From the NCBI GenBank assembly GCA_963971405.1, contig OZ020484.1:15500001-15564000 (forward strand): a stretch of 64,000 nt of DNA, written 5' to 3'. Each line of letters starts with the position of its first letter. Positions within the stretch are counted from its first letter, which is position 1. Positions 42,548-53,547 of this stretch are shown piece by piece. The translations under genes were made by a program, and so were the position numbers. Below the pieces are notes generated by a model. The model worked only from the letters and a program-made list of their open reading frames with translations, ran no database searches and was not told the origin of the DNA. The stretch is from Psococerastis gibbosa. Its lineage: Eukaryota; Arthropoda; Insecta; Psocodea; Psocidae.

Positions 42548-42656
42548 CACGATAGGATGGCACTTACAACACGTATAAAAGTCGAATAAACTCAGTGTTC
42601 CGCTTTATACAAGTTTTCGAATAAACAAGTGTCCCAAGTGCCATCCTATAGTGGAC
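42548..42656. mobile_element. Small inverted-repeat element
   Basis: Ends CCACGATAGGATGGCACTT / AAGTGCCATCCTATAGTGG, 109 bp, non-coding, next to a SINE fragment. Confidence 0.65.
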
Positions 42657-42849
42657 TGGTAGTACAGTACGTGGTTAGCCGTGCTAGGATTACTTAACAC
42701 TCGACTGCCCCTTGCCTCTAATTCTTTCCACTGTTAATTTTGGTCAAGGGGCTCTTTTCAGCCTTTTATAAACATTCGTAACTTCAACCTTTACCAAAGC
42801 CCCATCCCCATGATCTGTTTGATGTTCTCAACTGTGAATTGGTGGAACT

Positions 42850-43033
42850 TAGGCACAATAAAAATAAATATAATGACTTAGCTTAGTCCACGAAATAAAA
42901 CAATTATTTTATTAAGTGACCGGTTTCGGCACTAGGCCATCGTCAGGCGTTACAGAAATTGAAACAAATTAACATTAACTTGGATCAACAGTGGAAGGGG
43001 ACTAAGCTAAGTCATTATTTTTATTTTTATTGC
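42850..43033. mobile_element. Inverted-repeat element with CGAAACCGGT-type centre
   Basis: Arms TAATGACTTAGCTTAGTCC / GGACTAAGCTAAGTCATTA plus AT-rich outer parts. The centre has GTGACCGGTTTCGGCACTAG, a wording seen in many insect repeats. No gene. Confidence 0.65.
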
Positions 43034-46000
43034 TCCCATATATAAACCCCAGCGTTTGAACCTCACTCAAAGTCTAGATGTAAGAACTGGCCTTTGAGAC
43101 TAAAGTCAATGTTACCTTTCTGTACAGGATAAATTAGTTTCTCTTCCCCACCGAGTAAAAAAATTATTCAAATGCCAAGCCAGCTAACTGCTCTGGCCAA
43201 GGTGAGCATTATTAAAGGTATAACTCAGCAGTTAATCCAAAATGGAACAAGTCTAAGCCAGAAAAAAAACGTGCTCCGTTTAATTTGAAAAACTTTATTT
43301 GAAAAGTCCCTTCTGGCAAAACATAAACTTGGATCGCAATTTTCCCCTCCAGAGGCACCGAGCAGAGCGGTCAAGTCTCTATACAACTCCGATTAAAAAT
43401 AAATTTCGTTTGCTAAGTTTTGTTTTCAAGAACATAAACTTGAGACCATTAAGGTTGGAGTGAACAAGACTTTATCCACTAACATCCGCGATGTGGTATC
43501 AGTAAGAGGAAAAGTTACTGCCCAATCTTAGTTGAGAGGGAGTTGCTTAAGTCCAAGATTAGTTGCGCGGCCATTATGGCTTTATCTCCGAAAGTTTTCC
43601 AGGAACCCAAATCTGGATAAGAATTCTCTTCTGCCTTGCGTGAGCAATCTCCTGGAGGGTGTGAAAGTCAGCAACACAGATATCAAGAATCAAGTGATTA
43701 GACTCAAAATTTTCACTGATGCACTAGTGTCAATAGATAATTTTCCTATTTGGAAGGAATAATAACAAATAGGATACCGAATAAATTATTTAAAAACATA
43801 ATGAAAGAAAAAGTGAAACACACAATTATACATTTTTCGTAATTTAACTTATATCAATAAGCGATCACTGACTCAATTGTACTGAACCATGCGAATAGTA
43901 CCTCGGTGAAAGCTGCATTTGTTATATTTGGCCCAAAGAAGGGTAGAGCATTCAGAATTTTGAAATCTCTTCCTTAATTCAGCAAAATGAAATCGTACCT
44001 GTCCCTATGAGTTGACATCCATTTGTTTGAGGCAGTTCCACATAAAAAACCTAAAAAAGCACCAACTTGCAAACATTGTAGACTTATGCGAAATAAAATA
44101 ATGGAAAAGCACTGGTAGGAATTTGTTATTTAACCATTTCCGTTTGGGTTTCCACTCGAGGCATTAGCATAAAGGGAGATTGTCACAGTTTTGTTAGTTA
44201 GTTGTTGTTTGCTGAGGTTATACCTGAGGGGCACTTCCACAAACCATTTTACCCCAATCTTCTCGACAACGTGACCTTTTACCGCTTTGTCCCATAACTG
44301 CAGTTATTATACGACAATCGCACATTCGAACATAATTAAGGTATCTACACGTACATGACTTGCAATAGGAATTATGTTAAATGTCTGATACCGATGTAGA
44401 AAAAAATGCCAGTAGCGTTCTAGATAGCCATCGGCATAGCTTGTGGACTCACACTGCTTCCTGTTGGAACCTGACTTGCAGGAGCTTGTCAAAGAGAACA
44501 ATCTGAACACTGTACATCCTGCTCCTCTTGTTATGTTCGATGGTCTCAATGACCGTGTATACATGATAAAGACTGCCAATAAACTATCAGAATGTGCAGA
44601 CACTTGCTGGTTTGGGAAGGTTGCTGAGTGGCTACGCTACGGGGACGAATAATACCGGATTATAGCGAAGATAAAACTGGGCTCAGGGACTACTACATGC
44701 CAATAGGAAGGTGTAACCAATGGGAATCAATATGAAACCTCAAGTTACAAGAAGAAGGCGAACCGGGATACAATATCCAAAAGGCAGCAGTAAAGGCTAA
44801 CTAAGTAAGGGCTAACTAAGTAAGGGCTACCGAACCCGACCAGTTTCGACCTACAAAAAGGTTCTATATAGGAAAGACGAGATATTCCATATTCACTGCC
44901 AGCAAGGGCCAAGGATTCTTTTGAATTCTAGTGCCTGCACCTGCCACGACTCTTTTAACCAATCAGAACTTCACAGGGCAATTGACATTTGACACGTCTT
45001 CTTTTGGCCAAAAGTGCACGCCTTGTAGCCACAACGGGACTTGTTGTTTAGAAGTGTTCAAGGCATGTTCTGATTGATCGAAGAAGATTTGGCAAGTGGT
45101 ACCAGAAATGCAAAAAAAATATACTCGGCAGGAACGGGAATATCCCATCTCTTCAACATAGAGCTTGGAATTGCACGAAGGAGGGATATAGCATTTAAAG
45201 ATTGAACTGCGAAGTATTGAAACGAGATGAATAATTTTGCGTCTTCTTCATATGATACTTTATTGTTTCGAAAGCTGAAGGTCTTCAGCCTTGTAACATT
45301 CGCGTCACATAGATTTTGCATAATGTTTTGTATTAAACAAGGTAAAGAGGGAAAATGTTAAATTAGAAATAAAACATAAGGTGAAATACAATGAAAATTT
45401 TGTTCATCTATTTTTATTGAAGTGAAACTTCTTTATCGACGTAGGGAGAAAAAATAGTATGTAATATTTTTCGGTTATGCGTTACGCGCCATCCTGATTT
45501 CTGTACTCAAGGATGACGCTCATTTTTGGGTAGATGTAGAAAGCCTATCTCAATTTAAATTATACCCATGTCTTTGTCTACTCTTCCTCTTTCAGGCCAT
45601 GCTATATTTGTTGTGATAGGGCAAAGGGTTCGACTTTTGGTGGAGGAAACGTGAGGAGGTGCGCCCAAATTTGGCCCAAATTTTCCGATTTTATGCGAAA
45701 ATAGGCCTTTTTCAGCTGCGTTTTTGGAGGTGTTAATATCAATTTGAAAACTACAAACTACTTTAGTTCTTTTCCCCCTTTCTAACTCTTTCTAAACATG
45801 TATTAAGTTTTACTATCCGTCTTTTCCTTTAGTCTCAGGTGAGTTGGTAAGACATCTGTGTTTAGACGGAAAACAGGTTGAAAGGGTACTTTTCCAATTG
45901 CATGCATAGAGTAAAAAAAATTCCACAGCCTGCATTTTTCAACCAAAATGAATTTTTAATGTCTCATTAGAAGCAGTATGAATTAAGATTTCAAACGAGT

Positions 46001-46750
46001 ACAAATACAAAGCTTAAAAATAACCCCTCACCCCTTAAACACGAGTGGAACTTGTGGAACGAGTAGAATTTGTAAAAAATGACGCGAATAAATTCATTTC
46101 CAGCAATCCCATTTGAATTGCATGGGCGGGTTTAATGCAATTTTTTAGGCAGATGTAGAAAGCCTATTATAATATAAATTATACCTATGTCTTTGCCTAT
46201 TCTTCCTCTTTTAGGCCATGCTATATTTGTGGTGATCAAGCAAGGGGTTTGGTTTTGGGGGTGTGAAACGTCAGGGGGTGCTCACGATTTTCATCAAAAA
46301 TAGGCCTCTTTTGGTCGCTTTATTATCTATTTAAAAAATACAAACTACTTGACGGCTTGGGGGCTCATCCACATTTCTTTCTTTTTCCAGCCATATATTA
46401 TTTAAGTAAGATTTAGTAATTTAGGCGTTGTCACGTTAAAATATCGTGTGTAAACCGACTTTACAACCGACTTACAGACAACCATTTCTTTTTAAATTGA
46501 GTCATTGTTTTAATTGAGTCATCGCATGAAATATAAATACTAAAATTATAAAATATAAAATATTATTTTAATCGGAGAATTTTGTCAATTACCTCCAGTT
46601 CACGCTACTCCTATCTATAGGTACAAGCAACCTAAGCAAACTATTGTTGGACCAGTATTATCGCAAAATCTTAGATCATTTTTCGAAAAATGATGTCATA
46701 AAGAAGTTTCACTTCTTACGTGTGTACACTGATACACGCACGCATTCTTT
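43034..46750. other. Non-coding stretch
   Basis: Several 60-100 codon frames (for example 44443-44652 plus and 45058-45321 minus) lack recognisable motifs. A diverged duplication links 45520-45780 with 46130-46340 (GTAGAAAGCCTAT, CTCTTTCAGGCCATGCTATA). Confidence 0.45.
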
Positions 46751-47480
46751 TTGCTTTCCAATTTATGCGTAGTATAAGGAAAGCTTTGTGATGGTCGAAA
46801 TTTTCAATTCCGAGATTTCAACGGATTTACACGTTTTCAGGTCCCAGGAACCCAAAAAACTGGTTTTTACGAAATGTATGTCTGTCGCTCCGTTTGTCTG
46901 TCTGTACGTCTGTCTGTCTGTCTGTCTGTCTGTAAGTACGTCTGTCTGTCTGTGCGTCGATTTCCGGGCAAACTTTGTAATTTGTAATTTTCATATTATT
47001 GGACTTGGATTGTTTGCAAATAAACGCTTATTGCTTTCCAATTTATACGTAGTATAAGGAGAGCTTTGTGACGGTCGAAATGTTCGATTCCGAGATTTCA
47101 ACAGATTTACACGTTTTGAGGTACCAGGAACCCAAAAAAGTGGTTTTTACGAAATGTTTGTCTGTCTGTCTGTCGTTCTGTCTGTCTGTCTACCTGTCTG
47201 TCTGTGCGTGGATTTCTGGGCAAACTACTCGGTCGATCTTGATGAAATTCGGCATGTAGGTTCACAAAAATCATACCTAACTTAATTTGGGGGGGTTTTA
47301 TTCGCAAAAAACTCCAAAAAAACGTCTAAAAACATTATTTCTCAAAAACGGCTACAACGATTTCTTTTAAATTCATATATATTGTAGTCGTTATTAATAT
47401 TAACGAAATGCGTGGGGTCGCTTGCCCCTTGATAGGTTGCTTCTGGGGGGAAAAAAATAAAAAATAACTAAATTTTAATG
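46751..47480 (+). repeat. (TCTG)n dispersed repeat, two tandem copies
   Basis: Copy starts at 46751 and 47030 (TTGCTTTCCAATTTATACG). Both run through CGAGATTTCAAC, CCAGGAACCCAAAAAA and a TGTC/TCTG array. The first stops soon after the array and the second continues through GAAATTCGGCATGTAGG. Confidence 0.85.
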
Positions 47481-49035
47481 AAAAATTACTAAAAAAAATT
47501 TTTTCTGCGAAACCTTTCTATCGATGATTTCTACTTTCAGGTATATTTTAGGTAAAATTGAGTAACGAAACCGGACAAGTTGCTTTCCCAGAAAAGTATT
47601 TGGTTTTGTACGTCAGGTGGACAACCCCCCCCCCCCCCCCGAGATATCCGGAATTTAACCATAGGAAAATTATTTACCATGAAATTACTCATTTTCTCTA
47701 TATACTAATTTTGATAAATTGGAAAGCATGTTCGAGTAAACTCGGTCCGGTTCTTTTATTGAGGTTCCGTTGCTGTATCATATAATAGTGAAGACCCCAA
47801 ATGAAGCTGTATGCCTAATGTATCAGTCTGATTGGGCCTAAATGGGTTGATCGTAAGAGTGGGTCAAAATTTGGCCAATAGACAATAAAGACAATTTTAT
47901 TTTTTACTTCTAAATTGAGGCAAGGCTACTGACTTAGTTATGCACACATTTTTGGCTTTATAACCTAGGCTATTGCAATATTAAGGAGACGATAATTTTG
48001 GATGTTACCACCGTACACTTGCTGGTAATTAAATTAATTTCAATCTTCATGAAATCAGAATCATATGAATGTTGCATCTTCGATTATGAAGAAGAACTTA
48101 AGATTTATTGATTAAGTACTCGCTCAGCCATGAGGAGAAAGGCTGAAAGTGCTAGCGCGTAGAATCAGGTTAAATCACATCAAAAGCATTAGCTGAATAA
48201 AGTGAGAGGAAAGCATCAGCAGCAAGACAATTTTCCAACATTTTATCGCTCAAAAATTCCGCGCTTTATCAAGAAAAACTGTCAAGAAACATTATTTACA
48301 CATGAAATCGTATTATCTTTCACAATGCACATACTGTGTCTGGGAGATTATAGGTCCTACAAAAATCATGAACACTTTCTCAAATTATGTCTAAAACTTC
48401 AAATAATGGAACATAATGGAGGTACTCTCTCTAATTAAGGTAGGTATATACAATAAAGCGTTCCTAGTTTGGAAGAATATAGGCCGGTAAATAGAATTAT
48501 GTTTTTAATGATTTTTCCCAAGATCTTTAGTTGGAAAAACAAAATCATAATTCTACTCTTTAAACGTGGTAAGGTCACATCGGATAAACGCGCACTAAAT
48601 TGCCAAAAGGGAAGAATAACACTAAATATGAAATAAGAAATATTTATTTCCTACTTTGATTCCTGAAAAAAGTGTATTAAAAAAAAAAGTGGACATAATT
48701 TGTGTATGCTTGAAGGGAAAATAGATCCCCAATAACCAAAACAATAAAAATAACAAAAATGAATCTTTTTCAGCATTAATTTCTTTTTGTACTAATAAAA
48801 TACAACACAATTTAAAATGCGTTGAAAAGTTTCCAATTGAGACCTACTAACAGCCAGGGAGCTACACCAACCGAGCGCAATACTCGGTCTTCTGGCACTT
48901 CTAATTACTAGTTGTAGAGGTAATGGTAATACTCCTGTAGTGCGACTTATCCGAACAATCACGCATACAAATTATCAATATACATATACGTATTATACAA
49001 TAATAATATTGTACAGTGTTTATTTTTTTATTTTT
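47481..49035. other. Non-coding stretch
   Basis: C14 run at 47627; a worn SINE 3' fragment near 47850-47900; no gene. Confidence 0.4.
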
Positions 49036-49205
49036 TTTTTTAAAGAAGGTTAATCGCATACAAACAATTCAATGAATGTATCCGATTGACCTCTTCAGTC
49101 GCCTCACTAAGTTACTTAGTAAGTACTTGTGTCGAGTTACGACATGGCGTATAGAGACTCGCACAAGTACACGCACGCTACCACCTGGCCATCGAAGTCG
49201 ATTCG
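49036..49205. repeat. Dispersed SINE-like repeat, copy 2
   Basis: T-run followed by the same ordered blocks as 28435-28610 (AATGTATCCGATTGACCTCT, GTGTCGAGTTACGACA, AGAGACTCGCACAAGTACA). Confidence 0.6.
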
Positions 49206-49322
49206 GGGCGATATTGGAGGGAACGGTCTAACAATGAGCTCCAAGCTCCGCATACCGAGCGAGAATGGAGGGGAGAAGGCGGCAAGGCAGGCCACGGAAC
49301 CGATGGCGATACGAGGTGGGAA

Positions 49323-49796
49323 GGCGCCTATTCCACCTACGTCAATAGTGCATAGTAAATGTAGTATTGACGGACATTTCAATTTTCTATTGATGCACGT
49401 CATTCCACTTGTTTTTTCAACTATTGATCACTTTTCTTTTAATGACACGTATGCGCCAAATTGTTGAAATTTGTTTGCATTTGTTTTTTGAAATTTTGTT
49501 TGTATTTGTTTTCTTCGTACACTTATTATTTTTAATAAAACCTAATAATAGTAGGAGATCTGAAATAAGATCGACCTTCACAGATATGTTTAATGGATGA
49601 AAACTGTTTTATAAATAATCTATTAAAATGTTTGTACTTAACATATTCCATGACGCCATTTTAGTTTGTTATTGTTTGCAGCGCGTGATTTTACTCTGTG
49701 ATCATTGATCAATTTTAACTATGACATAGAGTAAAATTGGAATGTCCGTCAATACTACATTTACTATGCACTATTGACGTAGGTGGAATAAGCGCC
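49323..49796. mobile_element. Fold-back MITE H
   Basis: 474 bp with ends GGCGCCTATTCCACCTACGT / ACGTAGGTGGAATAAGCGCC. The arms include CAATAGTGCATAGTAAATGT and the centre keeps the family core (GATCATTGATCAATTTTAAC, CATGACGCCATTTTAG). Confidence 0.82.
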
Positions 49797-49799
49797 AAA

Positions 49800-49925
49800 G
49801 GGAACTGCGAAAGATGTCAGTGACGGCTCGACAGAGGAAGACCAACGCCCGGGATGCCTGCTGGAGGGAGGTGGTGCGAGAAGGCAACGCTTACTCCGAG
49901 CTGTGGCACAGCTCGGAAGAAGAAT
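49800..49925 (+). mobile_element. LINE 3' coding fragment
   Basis: The plus frame reads RQRKTNARDACWREVVREGN, then AYSELWHSSEEE, resembling a retrotransposon ORF2 end before an A/G-rich tail. It directly abuts MITE H. Confidence 0.45.
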
Positions 49926-50571
49926 AAGTAGAAGAAGTTGGAATCGGGAAGAACAATGGTCATGGGACTAAGTGATAACACAGAATTGTTAACAAACAAT
50001 AAAAAAAGCCCATCAAATCACTTGCTTTCGACTTTTTTACCAAAAGAGGTGACGGTCGGAATCAATTAGGTTTCGTTTTGCACACTCGTGTGTTGTTTAA
50101 TTATACATTTCTTACATTAATTTTTTTTTAAATTGTTATATCGTTATTTCGTATCTAGTTGGCCTGTAAGAATAATCATCAGCACCAAGATGAAAACACG
50201 GACGAAAGCACAGGAGCTCGTCAGAAAGGTTTAAACAGAAACATAGCAATTTTGTCAACCTTGACTGATTTATGAACCTTAATTCAAAATCTCATTAAAA
50301 GCACATTGTTCCCGTGCACAGACAGAGCGCCAACACTCAGTTATACGAGTTTGTCATCTTCCCAGTGTAAACTTAAATGAGTAATTTACTATTTACATGC
50401 GAAATAGTTGAACAAGTGAGTAGTGGAGGAGGGGGTATCACGCACGGAAATACGAACAGCGAACGGCTGTGGGGGAACGCGCAATATGAACGGATATATA
50501 CACAATGTGTTGTCACAAACGAGCAGATCCAGTTTAATCCTTTTAACGCCACCTACATATCCATATAAACA

Positions 50572-50825
50572 AAAAAATAACAAAAACTTAAGAGTTTTAG
50601 AAAAACTTGTTATAACAACCCGAATTAGTAAAACCCAAATAATCGTTAAGAAATTAACTTTGTCTAAGAAACCCACTTGTGTTAGTATAATATAAATAAT
50701 ATAAATTTATACTAACACAAGTGGGTTTCTTAGACAAAGTTAATTTCTTAACGATTATTTGGATTTTACTAATTCGGGTTGTTATAACAAGTTTTTCTAA
50801 AACTCTAAGTTTTTGTTATTTTTTT
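50572..50825. repeat. Near-perfect palindrome, arms of about 118 bp
   Basis: Arms 50572-50690 and 50707-50825 differ at about two positions and are separated by a 16-bp AT loop. The same peptide wording (MGFLDKVNFLTIIW) appears on both strands because of the symmetry. No relative elsewhere in the window and no clear termini except A/T runs. Confidence 0.9.
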
Positions 50826-51043
50826 TTTATTGAAATGAAATACCACGAAGTCACGAGTAATCTAATTATTTATGTAAAAACATATCCATTATTACGCGCC
50901 AAATGCAAGATATGCTTGCACCATTGATGCAGATTACTAGGGGTGTCTGGGCATTCAGAGTTCATCGAATCGCATTCGTTAACTTTGCATTATTTTTGAA
51001 ACAACTCAAAATGGAAAGTTAACGCGCCTGATTCTATCTCTTA

Positions 51044-51707
51044 GGCGGGGTTTCCACCAACCTCTCATTGCAGAATGCAAATGACATTGACGGAAATTTT
51101 TGTTTTACTCTATGCCAGAGTTAAAATGGGGTTCATTTGTGACGTCATTTTGTATATGGCAGCACCAGTTGCAATGATATCAAAGCGTTGATCTTTCCAT
51201 AAGCCTCAATACTATTTTAAAATGATTTTTAATTACATATTATTTTAAAGTGATATTTTTCTATAAATCATGGAGAATATATATATTAAATTATATGCAG
51301 CGAAATAAGGTCCAGGTATGGTAAAAATATTATAAAAAATATTAAAAGAATTAATTAGATGCTAAGAGCTTAGTTTTCGCATGCAAACGGCGGCTATTTT
51401 GAATAATATGGATATCGGTTTGTCTTCAGCGAACCTAGTGACCAAAACTGTCCCTACAGAACCTCATTGATCAATGATCATAGAGTAAAATCACAAACAA
51501 ACAAACTAAAATTCAAAAATGGCGTCATGGGATATGTTAAGTACAAACATTTTAATAGATTTCTATAAAAAGAAAAATTCAAATTTCCGTCAATGTCATT
51601 TGCATTCTGCAATGAGAGGTCGGTGGAATAACCGCCTAAGTCTTGAATTTCTGCTACCACGTCAATGTCTTTGCATTCTGCAATGAGAGGTCGATGGAAA
51701 CCCCTCC
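51044..51707. mobile_element. Fold-back MITE I with a doubled right end
   Basis: Left end GGCGGGGTTTCCACCAACC, right end GGTCGATGGAAACCCCTCC, TTA on both sides (51041-51043, 51708-51710). A second right-end-like block GGTCGGTGGAATAACCGCC lies inside at about 51620-51638. About 350 bp of unrelated AT-rich sequence separates the left arm from the core. Confidence 0.78.
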
Positions 51708-51879
51708 TTAAATGAACAGTCCAATACTTATGCTTGTTTGCTACTAAGGTACGGGCTGGATATGCAAGAGATGGTTACAAAAAGATTTTATGGACAACAA
51801 GCTCTGTGTTTCCACTAGCTATGCCAATAGCTTAAATGATAAATAAATAAATCTTGACTTTCTGTTGTTCTATTACTAA

Positions 51880-52055
51880 GCCAACCTAGCGGAGTTAAGG
51901 CTATAAAGCCCTCTCTTACACTCAACTAGGATGACCCGGGACCGCCTGCTTTACATGCCCTCCGAAGCATGACCAGAAAATGTAGCCAGTGTGGGACTCG
52001 AACCAACAACCTTTCGGGTGAAAGTCGGAGTCTGTACCACTACTCTACAGGTACT
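51880..52055 (-). mobile_element. tRNA-Glu-derived SINE, copy B
   Basis: Minus strand A box TAGAGTAGTGG, B box GGTTCGAGTCC, body and 3' end as in copy A (GCCCTCTCTTACACTCAACT on the plus strand), with an (ATAA)-rich flank. Confidence 0.82.
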
Positions 52056-52399
52056 GATAGCTCAGCACTGCTGCTATATTTTCTGGGCATTAAAATGAAG
52101 TTGTGTACGGGCTCTATCCGCGTTGACTACCTTCAGATAAGAAGTTTACTACTCCTATATTTGCTAAGTTTAGACAGGTCTGCTTTGCTTGGATTCTGTT
52201 ACTGACGTGAGCAACTATACTGCAATATCTTGAAACTGCCAGGTTTGGTTTTACCCAACACAGGCTAATGTTACCTTATCAAACTTCTTATTGATAAAAA
52301 TGTAGTACCCGTGTATTAAAAGAGCAGTCTTTACATGCATTGCATATTATGTATATAAATATGTTCATTATATTAGTGATGATTTTTAAATTTCAGTAA

Positions 52400-52774
52400 G
52401 GCGCCCATTCCATCGACCGGCTAGGGCTATTTACAAAAACGGTGACGTGGTAGCAGACATTCAAGACTTAGGTGGCGTTTCCACCGACCTCGCATTGCAG
52501 AATGCAAATGACATTGACGGAAATTTGAATTTTTCTTTTTAATTGAAATGTTTGTACTTAACATATCCCATGACGCCATTTTTTAATTTTAGTTTGTTTC
52601 TTTGTGATTTTACTGTATGATCATTGATCAATTTTAACTATGGCATAGAGGAAAATAAACATTTCCGTCAATTCTGCAATGCGAGGTCGGTGGAAACGCC
52701 ACCTAAGTCTTGAATGTCTACTACCACGTCACCGTTTTTGGAAATAGCCCCAGCCGGTCAATGGAATGGGCACC
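52400..52774. mobile_element. Fold-back MITE J, nested composite type
   Basis: 375 bp with ends GGCGCCCATTCCATCGACC / GGTCAATGGAATGGGCACC, middle GACGTGGTAGCAGACATTCA, inner pair GGTGGCGTTTCCACCGACC / GGTCGGTGGAAACGCCACC, and the family core. Flanks TAA/TTA. Confidence 0.85.
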
Positions 52775-53386
52775 TTAATGAGACAAATTCTCAAAGCTAA
52801 AGGAAGTTTAACTTACAATAATAATTCAACACAAAAGTTTTGTTTAATTTGAAGTCACCATCAATCGTGAGCAAACGTCAGCATCGTACGCCATCACAGT
52901 TTAGTCTTAGTGAAGCAAAAGAAAACCTAGAATTTCCATTGAATTTTCTTTAGTACGATTATAAAAGTCCTTCTATCGCGTAGATGCGAATATTCAAATA
53001 AGCTGTTAAGGAAACTTACAATTTTCTTTGGGAACATTCTAAAGATAGAGAATGATTTCCCTTGCTAATTTTGGGAGTGACTATAGTGAAATTCCATGTC
53101 GTGTGAACGTGCTTGAGAAAGTACACAGACGATCAAGTCTGCAAGGTTCATGTTTCTCATCTTATTCAACCCAAAATGAAAAGGACTGACTAAGGTTTTA
53201 ACAGTAATGATGAATTTCTCTCAACATAAAAATTATTATATAAATAAACAGTTAGAAGGTAATCATTTTACATAGTAAAGGGCGCGGCAGCATAACTTTT
53301 TTTTTAAACTTGATAAAACACATTGTATTGTATGAAACAGAAAATTCATATTTAGTTTTTACAATGTCGGTACATGCCATTTTGTT
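52775..53386. other. Non-coding stretch
   Basis: Nothing recognised. Confidence 0.4.
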
Positions 53387-53547
53387 TTACATAGTTCTGA
53401 AGATCAAATCATTTAGATGACGTCCCTCATTCCCGATACATTGAGTATACCGATTTCAGGTGTTTGTCATGACTGTTTCAAGTATAGCAGGCGTTATGTT
53501 GGCAAATTCTTCATGGATATTTTTCTTTAAATCTTGTAGGGCCCTTG
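53387..53547 (-). pseudogene. Mariner/Tc1-like transposase C-terminal fragment
   Basis: The minus frame reads RALQDLKKNIHEEFANITPA, then ILETVMTNT, an in-frame TGA, and NRYTQCIGNEGRHLNDLIFR. Insect IS630/mariner-like transposases end in this way (LQDLK..I..EI..I....L..V..N...R...CI...G.HL.D.IF). The DDE catalytic part is missing. Confidence 0.7.

Noticed and set aside
44443..44652. 69-codon plus-strand frame (FLLEPDLQELVKENN)
   Set aside because: Reads somewhat like protein, but no acceptor or partner exon was found and no family was recognised.
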